A stretch of 64,000 bases of DNA, taken from positions 36,989,649 through 37,053,648 of the forward strand of contig NC_134522.1 of the NCBI RefSeq assembly GCF_027942865.1, in the 5' to 3' direction. The notes beneath the pieces are model-generated. The model saw only the letters and a list, made by a program, of their open reading frames with translations. It ran no database searches and was not told where the DNA came from. Below, piece by piece: positions 49,327 to 60,224 of the stretch (the first letter of the stretch is position 1; the number at the start of each line of letters is the position of its first letter). The translations under genes and the position numbers were made by a program. This DNA is from Odontesthes bonariensis. Its lineage: Eukaryota > Chordata > Actinopteri > Atheriniformes > Atherinopsidae.

Positions 49327-52300
49327 CTATAAAACAATATTAAATTTTGTACATAAATTCACAGTTTTCATTGCTTTTTTGTTCTTTGAGGCATAAATGT
49401 TTTTGAGATAAATGTTCACGTCCCTACGAAAATAAACAAAAGAAGGCCTCATTTTAAGTACTTTACACTTATGTATATGGAATTTTGCCAGAAGAACAAT
49501 TAAATTACAAAGAAAATATTCCTCATCCAGCTCCTTACTAAAATTGGTAAAACCAAATAAAACATCTTGCAAACGTAACTCAAAAGTTTCACAAATATGG
49601 TCAATTATAAAACGACAAATCTTTCGCCACAAGTCTCTTGAAAACTCACAAAACCAAAAAAGATGAATAAGTGATTCTGGATGTGTATTACAAAGAGTAC
49701 AATTAGTATCAATACCTTTACTGAATTTAGCTAAAAAGGATTTAACTGGGTAAAAACGGTGAATGATTTTAAAGGACACTTCTTTTACTTTATTGACCAG
49801 TAAGAATCTGTTGGGTAGTGTCCAAGCCTTGGTCCAGCATATATCGTTGGCATATCCACTCCAAGCTGAGATTGCACAAGGTACAGAAATAATGTCCTTT
49901 AGAAATAGATTGCGCACAGTCCGGTTATTATTACGGGTAGTGGGCATCAAGCATATTCTACCAACATGTGTCAGAAGAGGATCAAGCTGAGGAGTATCAT
50001 CAGAACAACCTTTCAGGAGCATGATCACTCCCAGTGGAATTGCATCAAAAACAATGGCAAATTGCTTAGGAGTAACAGGTATTTTTACACGCTGAAGAAA
50101 TTCTTGGTAACTGAAAAGGTTACCCTGTTCATTAAGAAGTTGATTTACTGAAACAATACCATTCCTAAACCAGTTATCAAAAAATATAGATTTCTTTTTG
50201 TAACATATATCCCTATTATTCCAGATAAAGTAAGTATTTGGAGAAAAATTGTGCTTGTAAAGAAGAGACCAAGACAAAAGAGCTTGCTTATGAAAGTTTG
50301 AAAGAGAAACAGGAAGCCTGTCAATATTATAATTACAAAGCAGAATAAACTTTAAACCACCCAACTGAGAAAACACATGACTAGAGATAAAATTCCATAT
50401 TGAAGCAGGTTCTTTTAAATGGTTTTTAATCCAGTTAACTTTAAAAGTGTTATTTAGCGTACTGAAGTCAATAAATTTGAGCCCACCCTTGTTGTAGTCA
50501 TTCATCATAACAGATTTTTTAACATAATGTGTTCTGTTTTTCCAAATAAAATTCAATAGTAACTGGTCAATGCTTTTACACATTTTGGTATCCACACCCA
50601 ATGCTATCGCAGCATATGTCAATCTGGATATGCCTTCAGCTTTTGAAAGTAGAGTCCTACCCTTCACTGACAAATCTCTTTGGAGCCACATATTAAACTT
50701 TTTTTTTGTTTTATCAATTACAGGGTTAAAGTTGACGCAACACCTGAGATTCTGATCCTTAGTTATAACTATACCCAAGTAGGTAACTTGCTCTTTTACT
50801 GGTATATTGGAAATAGACGCAATATTACAACCTTTGACTGCCATCAGTTCACATTTGTTCACATTCAAATGTAGACCTGATGCTAAAGAAAAAACCTGAA
50901 TAATGTCTAATGCAACAGAGACCTGTGATGAGTCATTTAAAAACAGTGTAGTGTCATCAGCCAGTTGACTTATAATGATCTCTCTATCTAGCACAGACAT
51001 TCCCTTTAGACCACTGTTCTTTATATGATTAGCCAATAATTGGGTACATAGCAAAAATAAGTAAGGGGAAATCGGGCACCCCTGCCGAATGCCACATTTT
51101 TGTTCAAACCTGGGGGATGAACCATTCTTTAATTTAATTGAACTATTACCATTACAATATAAGGTTCTTATTGCTTTACAAAAAAAGTCACCAAAACCAA
51201 ATTTCTGAAGTGTTTTAAAAATAAATTCGTGTTCAACTGAGTCAAAGGCCTTGTAAAAATCCAAAAATAGTATAAAACTGTCATTTTGAATATAATCTGG
51301 ATAATCGAGTATATCAAGTACTAATCGAATATTATTAGAGATGTGCCTACTTTCCATAAAACCTGATTGAGTTTCGTCTGTAATGTCAAGCAATGTGAAT
51401 TTTATCCTTTTGGCTAATATAATAGCTAGGATTTTGTAATCAGTGTTCAGTAGGCTAATAGGGCGCCAATTTTCTATCATTAAATGGTCTTTTTTTGGTT
51501 TTGGTAATAGAGTAATTAAGCCTTGTGTTAAGGTTGGTGGGAGAGTGCCCTCAGAGATACTTTCTTTAAACACTTGTAATAGAAAGGGGGCTAATTCTTT
51601 ACAAAAGGCTTTATAAAACTCAGAGGTGACACCGTCTGCACCAGGTGATTTGTTAATTCTTAGGCTTTTTATTGAATCAATAATTTCCTTAATAGTAATA
51701 GGACAATCACAAAGTTCTTTGTCAGTCTTGCTTATTGGGTTAACATCTAATGAATTCAGGAATGAGTTGGCACTTTCTTCACAATATTGAGAACTGTATA
51801 AATTTTTATAGAAGTTAGAGCAAAAGTTTGCTATCTGTTTCGCATCATCGCAGACTGTATCCCTTATTCTAAGTTGATGTATAGTGTTGTAAACAGACTG
51901 AGATTTTTCTAACCTGAAAAAATATGCGGAATTTTGCTCCCCTTCCTCCAACCAGCGCCTTCTAGATCTTACAAAAGCCCCTTCAGCTTTAGTTTTATAT
52001 AGATTATCAATTTTACCTTGGTATTCAAACAAAGTCTCTTTGTCTTCAGGAGTAAGTTTATCAGGGCATATAGAGGATAAGGTGGTAATTTTTCCTATTA
52101 TATTTTCTTCTTCAATTCTTTTTGCTTTAGCAAGAGAACTACAGTAACTTCTGAAAAACTGCCCAACCTCAAATTTAAACAGTTCCCATTTCATTCCATA
52201 CCTTCCTTCTACTACAGCCTCATTCCAAAAGATCTGGATAAGTTCCTTAGCCCTTGCCTTAACACATATGTGACTCAGAACAGAGCTATTCATTTTCCAA

Positions 52301-52995
52301 TATGAGCTTCTTGGGCTGTTTGAACTTGGGAGAAGAGAAATGTGAATCTTAATGCCCTTATGATCAGTGAGAGCGGACGGGAGAATCTCTGTTTTTGTGC
52401 TGCTTTTGAGATTACTAGATATTAACCAAAAATCAATTCGTGATTGTCTAGATTTGGATGCATTACTCCATGTAAACAATATGTCAGTAGGAAAATGTTC
52501 TCGCCATAAATCTATTAAATCAAACCTTTGCATTAGAGATCCTAATGCTGCACTGGAATTGGTCTGGGAGCCTGGTGGCCATCTGTCAACTGTGTTGTCC
52601 ATAGTAATATTAAAGTCACCGCCTAAAAGTAGATGAGCATTAGGAAATTTAGACAGCCAGTGAAGTATCCTACTTTCTACCTCAGTAAGAAGACTGTTGT
52701 TACCATTTACTGTGTTGTAACCATATATGTTAATTATTATGAGAAAAACGTTATGAATGTTAATGACTGTGCATACATAGTGACCATTTTTATCTGTATC
52801 TGTATGCAGTACACTTTGCGTGAATTTATTTTTAAGGGTGCAGACACCTGCAGAACGTGTGGATGCATGTGAAAAGTATGCTTCATTGCCCCACTGTGAT
52901 TTCCAAAAAGGCACGTCATCACCTACAGAATGTGTTTCCTGAAAAAAACAAAAATCCGTGTTGCATTGTTTTGCAAATAAAAATAACGCTTTCAA
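49327..52995 (-). CDS. L1/Tx1 ORF2, copy C (1222 aa, intact)
   Basis: Same domain order as the copy A protein: EN with GGDFNITMD and TDHKGI, RT with FLDFYKAFDSVE, QGCPISPYLF and LADDTTLF, and the C-terminal CTLCNTHPESLIHLFWFC. It differs from copy A at about two residues (YNIDRL for YNVDRL, SVNQLL for SVIQLL). The called start is again TTG, with the frame open upstream through SLNARGLRDN. ORF2 is complete, but ORF1 of this copy is broken. Confidence 0.92.
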   Translation of the reverse strand: MKALFLFAKQCNTDFCFFQETHSVGDDVPFWKSQWGNEAYFSHASTRSAGVCTLKNKFTQSVLHTDTDKNGHYVCTVINIHNVFLIIINIYGYNTVNGNNSLLTEVESRILHWLSKFPNAHLLLGGDFNITMDNTVDRWPPGSQTNSSAALGSLMQRFDLIDLWREHFPTDILFTWSNASKSRQSRIDFWLISSNLKSSTKTEILPSALTDHKGIKIHISLLPSSNSPRSSYWKMNSSVLSHICVKARAKELIQIFWNEAVVEGRYGMKWELFKFEVGQFFRSYCSSLAKAKRIEEENIIGKITTLSSICPDKLTPEDKETLFEYQGKIDNLYKTKAEGAFVRSRRRWLEEGEQNSAYFFRLEKSQSVYNTIHQLRIRDTVCDDAKQIANFCSNFYKNLYSSQYCEESANSFLNSLDVNPISKTDKELCDCPITIKEIIDSIKSLRINKSPGADGVTSEFYKAFCKELAPFLLQVFKESISEGTLPPTLTQGLITLLPKPKKDHLMIENWRPISLLNTDYKILAIILAKRIKFTLLDITDETQSGFMESRHISNNIRLVLDILDYPDYIQNDSFILFLDFYKAFDSVEHEFIFKTLQKFGFGDFFCKAIRTLYCNGNSSIKLKNGSSPRFEQKCGIRQGCPISPYLFLLCTQLLANHIKNSGLKGMSVLDREIIISQLADDTTLFLNDSSQVSVALDIIQVFSLASGLHLNVNKCELMAVKGCNIASISNIPVKEQVTYLGIVITKDQNLRCCVNFNPVIDKTKKKFNMWLQRDLSVKGRTLLSKAEGISRLTYAAIALGVDTKMCKSIDQLLLNFIWKNRTHYVKKSVMMNDYNKGGLKFIDFSTLNNTFKVNWIKNHLKEPASIWNFISSHVFSQLGGLKFILLCNYNIDRLPVSLSNFHKQALLSWSLLYKHNFSPNTYFIWNNRDICYKKKSIFFDNWFRNGIVSVNQLLNEQGNLFSYQEFLQRVKIPVTPKQFAIVFDAIPLGVIMLLKGCSDDTPQLDPLLTHVGRICLMPTTRNNNRTVRNLFLKDIISVPCAISAWSGYANDICWTKAWTLPNRFLLVNKVKEVSFKIIHRFYPVKSFLAKFSKGIDTNCTLCNTHPESLIHLFWFCEFSRDLWRKICRFIIDHICETFELRLQDVLFGFTNFSKELDEEYFLCNLIVLLAKFHIHKCKVLKMRPSFVYFRRDVNIYLKNIYASKNKKAMKTVNLCTKFNIVL

Positions 52996-53254
52996 ATTGT
53001 CTCTTAAACCCCTGGCGTTGAGAGAGACTATAGAAAGAGAAATAGTAAATGCAGAACAAAAAAATAAACTGGTAAGTACAGCTTCAAAGTTGGAACTAGT
53101 AACTTGGTGAGATGCCCTGAGAACAGCATCGTATCAACCCTTCTTTTTTTTTTTTTTAAAGTAAGAACCATAAAGGCGCCAACATATAGGCCCGCAAAAC
53201 TTTGTGTAAACAGTTAACGTTCAGTCAGTGAACAATCACCTGTTGGAGACAGCA

Positions 53255-53698
53255 TTATGGCATGATACCTCCCTGCAGAGTCATTTCCTTTTTTTCAATG
53301 AAGGCACGGCCGCCTACAAAGTAGGCTTTTTTCCCCTTCTTCCTGGCTTTTTCCACGAACGGCCACAACGCTTTCCTCGACTCCCTGTCAGCTTTGCAGA
53401 GATCCTCCGCGAAGCGCAGGTTGTTTTCTTGAAGGAAGGCACACCCCTTTGCTGCTACCCACACAGCATCTCTCGCCACTCGTGAGCAGAATTGCAGGAT
53501 GATGCTTCTGCGGCCATTCTCCTTCTTCTCTCCAAGGCGATGCACGAAATCAATGGTATGAGGGAGACGTTCGCCTTCCTCTGGTGCCACCTTCTGGCAG
53601 ATACGGATGACTTCTTGACGCACATTTTTGTCTTCCAGTTGTTCGGTTACCCCGTGTAGCTTCAGATTCCACCGTCTTGAGTACCTTTCAAGCTCTGT
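53255..53698 (-). pseudogene. L1 ORF1, copy C, N-terminal half deleted
   Basis: Keeps the end of the coiled coil (ELERYSRRWNLKLHGV), the RRM-like core and the C-terminal domain to the stop at 53255. The deletion removed the ATG and the first 135 or so codons. The longest ATG-initiated frame is 122 codons from 53623. Confidence 0.88.
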
Positions 53699-53799
53699 GA
53701 CAGGTTCTTACATATTAAATTAAAATTGTCCGATAGCTGTTCTCGTGGCTGCGACCGATGACAGCGCCATCTTGGAGCCAGCCCTACTTAGATGTCTAG

Positions 53800-53951
53800 T
53801 GGGGAGTGATTGGGGCGCCACTATGATGTCACTAAAGCATGTATATATTGCCCTCATTAGATCTGCGTTAGATTATGCATGTATTGCATATAGTTCAGCG
53901 GCAAAAACAAATTTACAGAAACTTGACGTAAACCAAGCACAGGATTTCTGA
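53800..53951 (+). pseudogene. LINE RT C-terminal relic, part 2
   Basis: Encodes GSDWGATMMSLKHVYIALIR, SALDYACIAYSSAAKTNLQK and LDVNQAQDF, the post-thumb block (SALDYG...LDxIQ) of jockey/I-like LINEs. It continues the frame of 49159-49195 once the L1 and one duplication are removed. Confidence 0.8.
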
Positions 53952-54784
53952 CAGAGGGATGTGGATTTGTATCGAAAGTACAATAACCTGGGAGTTATAG
54001 CTTTCTGTTTTCTTACAGGTCTGGCATTTGCGAGTCAGTGATTCCGCTAGCAGTTAACGGAATCTGAAGAACGCATGGCTGATTACGACCGGCTGCTTTA
54101 CGGCACTCGTCCACTGTGCCAGAGTGCTAACCTGGTGCCGCTAACAACAACCAAAGCTAAACCAGAGGCTAGTCAGAGAGTATGTAAAAGGGCTGTGCTG
54201 AAATCTGTAACTATTTGAGCTAACACCTCTCTGCTAGCTCGCCACATGCGTGACGTCACTCGGGATGCAATACTGACAATAAATTTGTATTGTAAAAACA
54301 AATCTAGTGAGTCTAAAAAATCAAACCAAGTGCCGTTTGAAAGGATAATTTATCCTGCCTTTAGGAAAATTAAAATGAAAAAATATAAAAAATTCTATCA
54401 AAAGCAATGGCTGCATCTAAGGTGGATTTCATAGTACCACCATAGAGTTCGGCGTGCTCTGCACTGCTTCGTTGGCGCCCCTAGAGTGCAGTACCACCCG
54501 GAAATAGCCGCCAGTTTTCCCTCTCCTCATAATAGAGACTCTCTGATAGAGACTCTCTGATCCCATATCAGAGCCCGTCCATCTGTCTATGCCGTCATAT
54601 GGCGATTTCACTTGCGGAAAAGGAAGTGACGTTTATTGGCGGGAAAAGATACGGAAATTGGAGTTTGTTTATGTTTGTGGGCTGAACTGACTAGCTGAAT
54701 GAATTTTCCTTTTTCTTTCCTTTCTCTCTTGCAGTATTTTCTCTCTTTATGATCAGGCCAAGTTTAAATTAATCCCATTGGCTC
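53952..54784. other. Unassigned sequence
   Basis: No gene was recognised. GAGACTCTCTGATAGAGACTCTCTGAT (54534-54560) is a 13-bp tandem pair. A GGAAGTGACGTTTATTGGCGGGAAA-like stretch (54622-54646) has promoter-like ETS/CRE/E2F motifs, but no downstream ORF supports a gene. Confidence 0.3.
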
Positions 54785-54867
54785 ACACCTCAGCCCGGTA
54801 GGTGGCGGTAGTGCACTTTGTATGCAAACTGCCAATAAAAACTACAAAAGAAGAAGAAGAAGAAGAC
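54785..54867 (+). repeat. Probable SINE/LINE tail with (AAG)n
   Basis: GGTAGGTGGCGGTAGTGCAC, then TGCCAATAAAAACTAC and AAGAAGAAGAAGAAG. This resembles a common teleost short interspersed tail; it is recognised by pattern only. Confidence 0.45.
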
Positions 54868-55480
54868 TAGCTGAATGTGATTTTGGATAAGGACCCTGGA
54901 TGGTAAGAGTATATTCCTGATGTTTATCTTTTGTTTTCGGCGCCCACCAGGTGAAAACAGTGGGGAAAATATTGTTTGGTCACGAGTCAAAAATGCGTAG
55001 AAAGAGTAATGACGTTTTGACCACCATTTTCAGTATTAACCAATGTTTTGTTTGCGTTTCAAGTGAGGAGGTATTGAAAGTTTCCTCTGATAAAAGACAC
55101 TCAATGGATCGTAGGTTAGCATGTCCTTTTCCCAAGTTTAAAGTGAAATTGAGACCAAATGAAATGGGTTAATAAGTGATAGAATCTCCGTAGCATAGAA
55201 CTCAGCCAGTATTGTGAGTACAGCAAACAACAGACTGCATTTTGTGGCCACAGTGTATCTGTGTCCTGCATCCCCAAAGTCATGGACATGTAATAATAGA
55301 GCAGGTGAGAATATGTCACGCCGTGTTATGTTACGGAAGCCGAAAACGGCCATGGATTTATTTTTTATGCACTGTTATCTCGTGATAACGATATCACGGG
55401 ATGTGTTTGTCAAACGTCACACAGACAGACAGACAGACATAGAACGAAAAGAACCCAGACAACCTTCAGGTGTATTCAGG
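54868..55480. other. Unassigned sequence with a short (ACAG)n tract
   Basis: No gene was recognised. TATCTCGTGATAACGATATCACGGG (55378-55402) contains an imperfect palindrome, and 55419-55439 is (ACAG)n. Confidence 0.3.
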
Positions 55481-56007
55481 TCTTTATTTAAAGAACCTAT
55501 ATAAAATTAGGTCAAAAGAAAATATTCAAATTAGTATTTCCATTTTACCCCAGTAGCATCCAAGCCTTTCTTTCAGCTCTTCATTTGAGTTTTTTCTCCC
55601 TCAGATATTCGAGAAGAGCGTGCACATTTTTCTTTGCCCTTCGCTCCCGGAGCGTGCTCTTCCTCTTCTCCAGCCAGAGCTTACCTAAGTCTGGCCTTTA
55701 GAACAGTGGGAGGAGCATGCAAAGCATAATTGTGGTCCTAGAGGAAAGAGGGATGGAAATGGTGATGTTTATAACTCATCACTCACTGATGTAGCTGGCC
55801 CACATTCTTCATTCCATCCCTCAGCCCCACGGTTTGCACCCTGGATATCAGCTAAGCTGTCCAAGTCTAAGTGACGGGGACATAACACACTACAGTGTGT
55901 TTTAATGTGTACTCGTGTGTATTTCAGTACATAAAATATTACATGCAGATACTCACATCATTAGAATGAGCTTCAGCTTCAGGGAATCGCTGAGGCAAGT
56001 CCACTGG
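55481..56007 (-). other. Candidate 3' exons of an unidentified gene
   Basis: The minus strand shows an exon-like block at 55957-56007 (after CTTTTCTTCCAG, donor GTGAGT) reading DLPQRFPEAEAHSND. A second possible block lies at about 55780-55860 (donor GTGAGT) reading ADIQGANRGAEGWNEE. A terminal block at about 55590-55692, after TAAAGGCCAG or GACTTAG, reads LWLEKRKSTLRERRAKKNVH then ALLEYLREKKLK and a stop. AATAAA follows (complement of about 55481-55487). The phases of the three blocks do not fully agree, so the model is incomplete. No family is recognised. It could be a real gene end or a decayed element. Confidence 0.35.
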
Positions 56008-56239
56008 AAGAAAAGCAGCATTTTTAAAATATCCAAGCACCCTGTATCATAGCTACATGTGTGACGTTTTCAACAAATCAATACGTTTGGAAATCGGTCA
56101 AATATTCAGCGAATAATCCAGGTGGTTGTGGAGGCATCCACCTGTTTTTTTTGTGTTTTTTTTATGCAGCTTCTTACGTAACGGTACAGGCTGAACTGTA
56201 TCAAAAAGTACTGCAGGAATCAAAGAACACGATCCTCAC
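56008..56239. other. Unassigned spacer
   Basis: No feature, apart from poly-T runs near 56145-56163. Confidence 0.3.
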
Positions 56240-56690
56240 AGTGCTGCCTGCTTTGTCCAGATGAGACTGGGCTCACTGAAGAGGTTGATGATGTGGGGTG
56301 TTAGGGCAGCTGGTCTGTAGTCACTGAGGGCAGGTGGAGGAGGTTTTTTAGGTACTGGAACAAGGCAGGATGTCTTCCACAGCACTGGAACTTCCTCCTG
56401 ACTCAGGCTAAGGTTGAAGAGATGCTGTAGAATCCCACATAGCTGTTCTGCACAGGCTTTCAGGACCCCAGGGCTGACATCATCTGGACCTGCAGCCTTG
56501 TTGTGGTTCTGGTTCTCCAGCTGCTTCTTCACCTGGCAGCTGGAGACACACAGGCTGGAGGGGGATGCTGCTGCGGGGGTCTTATTGTGTCCTGATGTGG
56601 GTGGAGATGTTGGTGAGGCTGTATTAAGATCCATGGCTGAGGTAGAGGGGGACATTATGGAGGTGTGACAGGGAGGATGTGAGGTCTGTT
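56240..56690 (-). pseudogene. Rex1/jockey-like LINE, N-terminal RT fragment
   Basis: The minus strand encodes VKKQLENQNHNKAAGPDDVS, PGVLKACAEQLCGILQHLFN, LSLSQEEVPVLWKTSCLVPV and PKKPPPPALSDYRPAALTPH. These are the K-A-x-G-P-D and DYRPVALTS blocks of the same type of LINE as at 6600-7746. It is then truncated (HIINLFSEPS). No RT palm motifs remain. Confidence 0.85.
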
Positions 56691-56719
56691 TTACTGAAGG
56701 AGCATGCTGAGTGTTGATA

Positions 56720-57360
56720 TGAGTTGAACCTATTTATTTATTTTTTATATATACTTTATTTTTTTCAATTTTCTTGTACAAAACAAAAATAAAAAGCCAG
56801 AACAGATATGCTCACATATGCCTGCGTTCCTAGACACATGCGTGCACATGTTAATTATATTTGTCCAGTCTTCAGAGGTGATTACAGTTCCCAATTCTTT
56901 TTCCCATTCCTAAAGCTGCAGTCGGCAGGTTTTCAAAATTGCGAGTCTAAAGTCGGAAAATTCGAACTTATACAACTTTCAGGTCCCTCCCCCAACCTCT
57001 AACAAGCTCCGAATCGCCCCCCAAACCCCTCCCCCTCTGTGGATGAGGTTGTGCACGTGAGTTCACACCAGTGTGAGCGCACACAAGCTGGGGCAGACTC
57101 ACGCTCAGCAGCGTGTGCACAAGCTGTGATTGACAGGTAGGATTCCTCCACCCTAACTTGATTGGTTAAAAACAGCCGGGAGCGCTCGGTTTTTGCAAGC
57201 ATGATTACAGGCTTCAGAGGGAGCTACAGATTTCGTTATTTTTCCTAAACAGCCTATTTAATATTCTACTTCCAGAATCCCATGACAGTTCAAGCTAATA
57301 TGACTAAAAAAAGTTGCCGACCGCAGCTTTAATATAGTTTGTTGAGTTGGCTCTTAAGTA
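56720..57360 (-). mobile_element. MITE (421 bp) inside an old L1-like remnant
   Basis: The MITE is 56911-57331, with ends TAAAGCTGCAGTCGGCAGG and, inverted, GTTGCCGACCGCAGCTTTA. The target duplication is short (TA or TAA; it cannot be resolved). The flanks, read on the minus strand, join to WEKELGTVIT, a phrase typical of L1-type ORF2 C-termini, suggesting the host sequence was an L1 relic. The interior has G/C-rich and CACGTG motifs but no gene. Confidence 0.6.
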
Positions 57361-57410
57361 CATGTCTATCTACAAGTACATGTCTATCTACAAGTACATG
57401 TCTATCTACA
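57361..57410. repeat. 17-bp triplication
   Basis: Three copies of AGTACATGTCTATCTAC. Confidence 0.9.
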
Positions 57411-57461
57411 TACTATCGGCCCCGATTTCCGATCACGTGATCGGATCGGGACATCCCTAAT
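57411..57461 (-). mobile_element. Terminal fragment of a DNA transposon
   Basis: Read on the minus strand: TTAGGGATGTCCCGATCCGAT then CACGTGATCGG. This is the familiar tip of a teleost hAT-type repeat; only about 50 bp remain. Confidence 0.5.
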
Positions 57462-57800
57462 CAGTGGTGTGTAAATGTATGGCTGCAATGCTCCATGAAG
57501 GATGCGTGTTGTCTGTGCAGGGCAAAAGTACGAAACAGGAAAGAAAACAGCAAATAAGTCAACTACTTCGACAGTTTGGGAAGAAAAATTTAGTTCAGTT
57601 TCGAGCTGGGCGATTAAAACAATTAGACTGAGATTAAATTTCCGTCGAGCTCTGTGATCAGCATGACACTTTTCAGTTGATCCATGTACAGAGCCTGCTT
57701 TATGGACACTCCAGTCCACTTGTTGGCAATAATGTGCCTCGAATCTGGTTGCTAACTGCCAAGAGAACCCAAAAGGAAAATATATATAGTGACCTACCAG
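57462..57800. other. Unassigned sequence
   Basis: A 105-codon minus-strand ORF crosses this area but includes the transposon tip and shows no domain. It is not called as a gene. Confidence 0.3.
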
Positions 57801-58424
57801 CAGTCTGACGAAGTAAACTGAGCAGACACCTAGGAGAGAAAGAATGTAGCTGAGGAAAAGTAAACGGAGCAGAAACCTAGGAGAGAAAGAATGTAGCTGA
57901 GGAGAAGTAAACTGAGCAGAAACCTAGGAGAGAAAGAATGTAGCTGAGGAGAAGTAAACTGAGCAGAAACCTAGGAGAGAAAGAATGTAGCTGAGGAGAA
58001 GTAAACGGAGCAGAAACCTAGGAGAGAAAGAATGTAGCTGAGGAGAAGTAAACTGAGCAGAAACCTAGGAGAGAAAGAATGTAGCTGAGGAGAAGTAAAC
58101 TGAGCAGAAACCTAGGAGAGAAAGAATGTAGCTGAGGAGAAGTAAACGGAGCAGAAACCTAGGAGAGAAAGAATGTAGCTGAGGAGAAGTAAACTGAGCA
58201 GAAACCTAGGAGAGAAAGAATGTAGCTGAGGAGAAGTAAACTGAGCAGAAACCTAGGAGAGAAAGAATGTAGCTGAGGAGAAGTAAACTGAGCAGAAACC
58301 TAGGAGAGAAAGAATGTAGCTGAGGAGAAGTAAACTGAGCAGAAACCTAGGAGAGAAAGAATGTAGCTGAGGAGAAGTAAACTGAGCAGAAACCTAGGAG
58401 AGAAAGAATGTAGCTGAGGAGATG
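57801..58424. repeat. 47-bp minisatellite (about 13 copies)
   Basis: The unit joins TAGCTGAGGAGAAGTAAAC to (T/G)GAGCAGAAACCTAGGAG and AGAAAGAATG. Copies are nearly identical; the ACT/ACG alternation is the main variation. Confidence 0.95.
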
Positions 58425-58599
58425 AGCCGGGATTGGGACTGAACTCTCCCTGAACCTGGGTTTCTTTAGCTTAGTTTGGTCAGATGCAAAGCGGAGATTC
58501 CCTATATAACCAAACTCATAGATGTGTAAGTTCATTTAATGGATTTTATGTATTAATTTGATATATTATTATATATTACATGTTTCTTCTGTATTACAG
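58425..58599. other. Unassigned AT-rich spacer
   Basis: No feature beyond the polypyrimidine/AG acceptor leading into the candidate exon. Confidence 0.3.
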
Positions 58600-58686
58600 A
58601 TGCATCAGTGGGATTTGTCTCTGTTCTCTGTGACTCCAGCTGCCAGGTTGCTCTCAAGATGTGTATCCGTGGGGGCTGCATGTCAG
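58600..58686 (+). other. Candidate orphan exon (87 bp)
   Basis: Acceptor TTCTTCTGTATTACAG and donor CAG|GTAGGG bracket 29 codons that are open in two frames (MHQWDLSLFSVTPAAR or ASVGFVSVLCDSSCQVALK). No family was recognised. Confidence 0.25.
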
Positions 58687-59057
58687 GTAGGGAGATCCCC
58701 TTAAACTTTTCCTGCGAAATATTTGCTCCTGATGTATTCCACTGGGTTCAGCCTCCAACACTCTGGGACAACAGGATCTCAACAGGATCTTCAAGGTTCC
58801 CACATGTAGAGGTTATCAGTAAATGTTTGACAAAAATAGAACCAATAACTAAGAAGTCCAAAAACACCACTAAAAACACCCAGATCCTGACAAATCTGTA
58901 AGCCATGATCATCAAAATGACAAGGAACAAAGGCTTGAAATATTTCACTCCATGTAAGGAATCTATATAATATGAGTGTCACTTTCTGAAATGAGTGACA
59001 AAAATATAGAACTTTTTCACAATATTCCAATTTTTATCTGTACTTGCAATATAAGTG
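58687..59057. other. Unassigned, tail resembles a repeat 3' end
   Basis: TTTCACAATATTCCAATTTTT (about 59015-59034) resembles the 3' tail of a fish interspersed repeat. No gene was found. Confidence 0.3.
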
Positions 59058-60218
59058 CTCATCGGCATGGCCGTAGCGACATTAGAGGACAGTGAGGTCT
59101 GGACCTGCCTTATTTCATCCGAGGGTTTTTTTTTTGTTTCTTTTTGGACCGCCAAAAATGCCCAACTGAATCAAACATAAAAAACCTCAAAATCTCTGTG
59201 AAACGTGCTTTGCAGATTGTGGTTAACATCCATGGGCTTTGTTTTCGTTTCTTGCCTGTGTGAGTGAAAAAGACTGTGCGAGTGGAGTGGTGCGATTCGT
59301 GGAAGAGAACGCAATTCAGCAGACATCGCAAGTGATAAAGCCTGCGCAAGCGCAGCACTTGGGCGCAACCAAGCCAACAGTTTTAAAACAGTAGCCTATG
59401 CATAATGAGTTATGAGTAGGCTATGATGTCTTCTTTTACAACTTTGTGAAGCAATTTGATAAGTCACTGTTTTTAAGAAGCCGTCATTTGGTTAGTGGAG
59501 AAAAAAAAAGACCGACTGACACCATCAGCTGCATAAAATATGAACATTAAAAACATAGGCTCATGTAAAAGCATAGACTATCCGTGAAAGGTAATTTGAT
59601 TGTAAATGGGAAGGCCTATGATATACGTTGATAGACTTTCGGCTTTTTGCGTTTACTTGTGCAGAACTAAGAGAGAAAAAAAATAACACAAAGCGCGCGT
59701 GTGGAAGTGGACCGGGAGAATATCCTTCGACGGTGGGATGCCTCTGGTGATAGGAGGATTCAGCCTGCATTTGATGAAAAAGTTGATTGTTGAGATTTTA
59801 GGTGATGCCATTTGTACTTTTAGGGGCTGTAATTTGCAATGATTTATTTCTACTTGAGTATTATTTTTATTTTGGAATATCACTACCATTTATCATTCAG
59901 TTCAACAAGTTCAAAGTTACCCCCTATATTATTTAAAAACATGGTGGTGTACTATAAAAAAAATGTAAATTTAGTACAGTACATTTAAAAAAATAAATGC
60001 TGGTTTATACAATGAAAAGACATTTAAACAATACAACTCTTGTGTGACCTGTAATTTAATAAATACATTAAAAAATATAAATATATATTGTACATATACA
60101 TAAATGTAGGCTATATATTAAAAACTATATAATTAAAATATATATATATATAGTAAAAATTTCGGCCACACATGGACCTCGCCTATTCCAAAATCCTGGC
60201 TACGGCCCTGCTCATAGG
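59058..60218. mobile_element. Non-autonomous hAT-like transposon (1145 bp)
   Basis: The element is 59066-60210. Its left end is CATGGCCGTAGCGACATTAG and its right end, inverted, is CAGGGCCGTAGCCAGGATTT. The 8-bp flanks CTCATCGG and CTCATAGG match except for one base. The interior has only short ORFs and a TA-rich tract (60050-60160), with no transposase domain. Confidence 0.82.
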
Positions 60219-60224
60219 TGTAAT

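Larger units (their letters stand above)
49181..53799 (-). mobile_element. L1/Tx1 LINE, copy C (ORF2 intact, ORF1 partly deleted)
   Basis: The element is 49196-53784, between 15-bp duplications TACTTAGATGTCTAG (49181-49195 and 53785-53799). It is the same family as copies A and B, nearly identical. A deletion of about 496 bp joins the 5' UTR (AAGAACCTG) to the middle of ORF1 (TCACAGAGCT) with a TC overlap. The 5' end retains GGCTCCAAGATGGCGCTG. The T/A tail region at 49197-49230 is interrupted by AA. Confidence 0.93.

Noticed and set aside
54246..54434. 62-codon plus-strand ORF (MRDVTRDAILTINLY...)
   Set aside because: AT-rich, no domain, no promoter or homologue recognised.
57402..57719. 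105-codon minus-strand ORF
   Set aside because: It runs through a transposon tip and has no domain or splice support.
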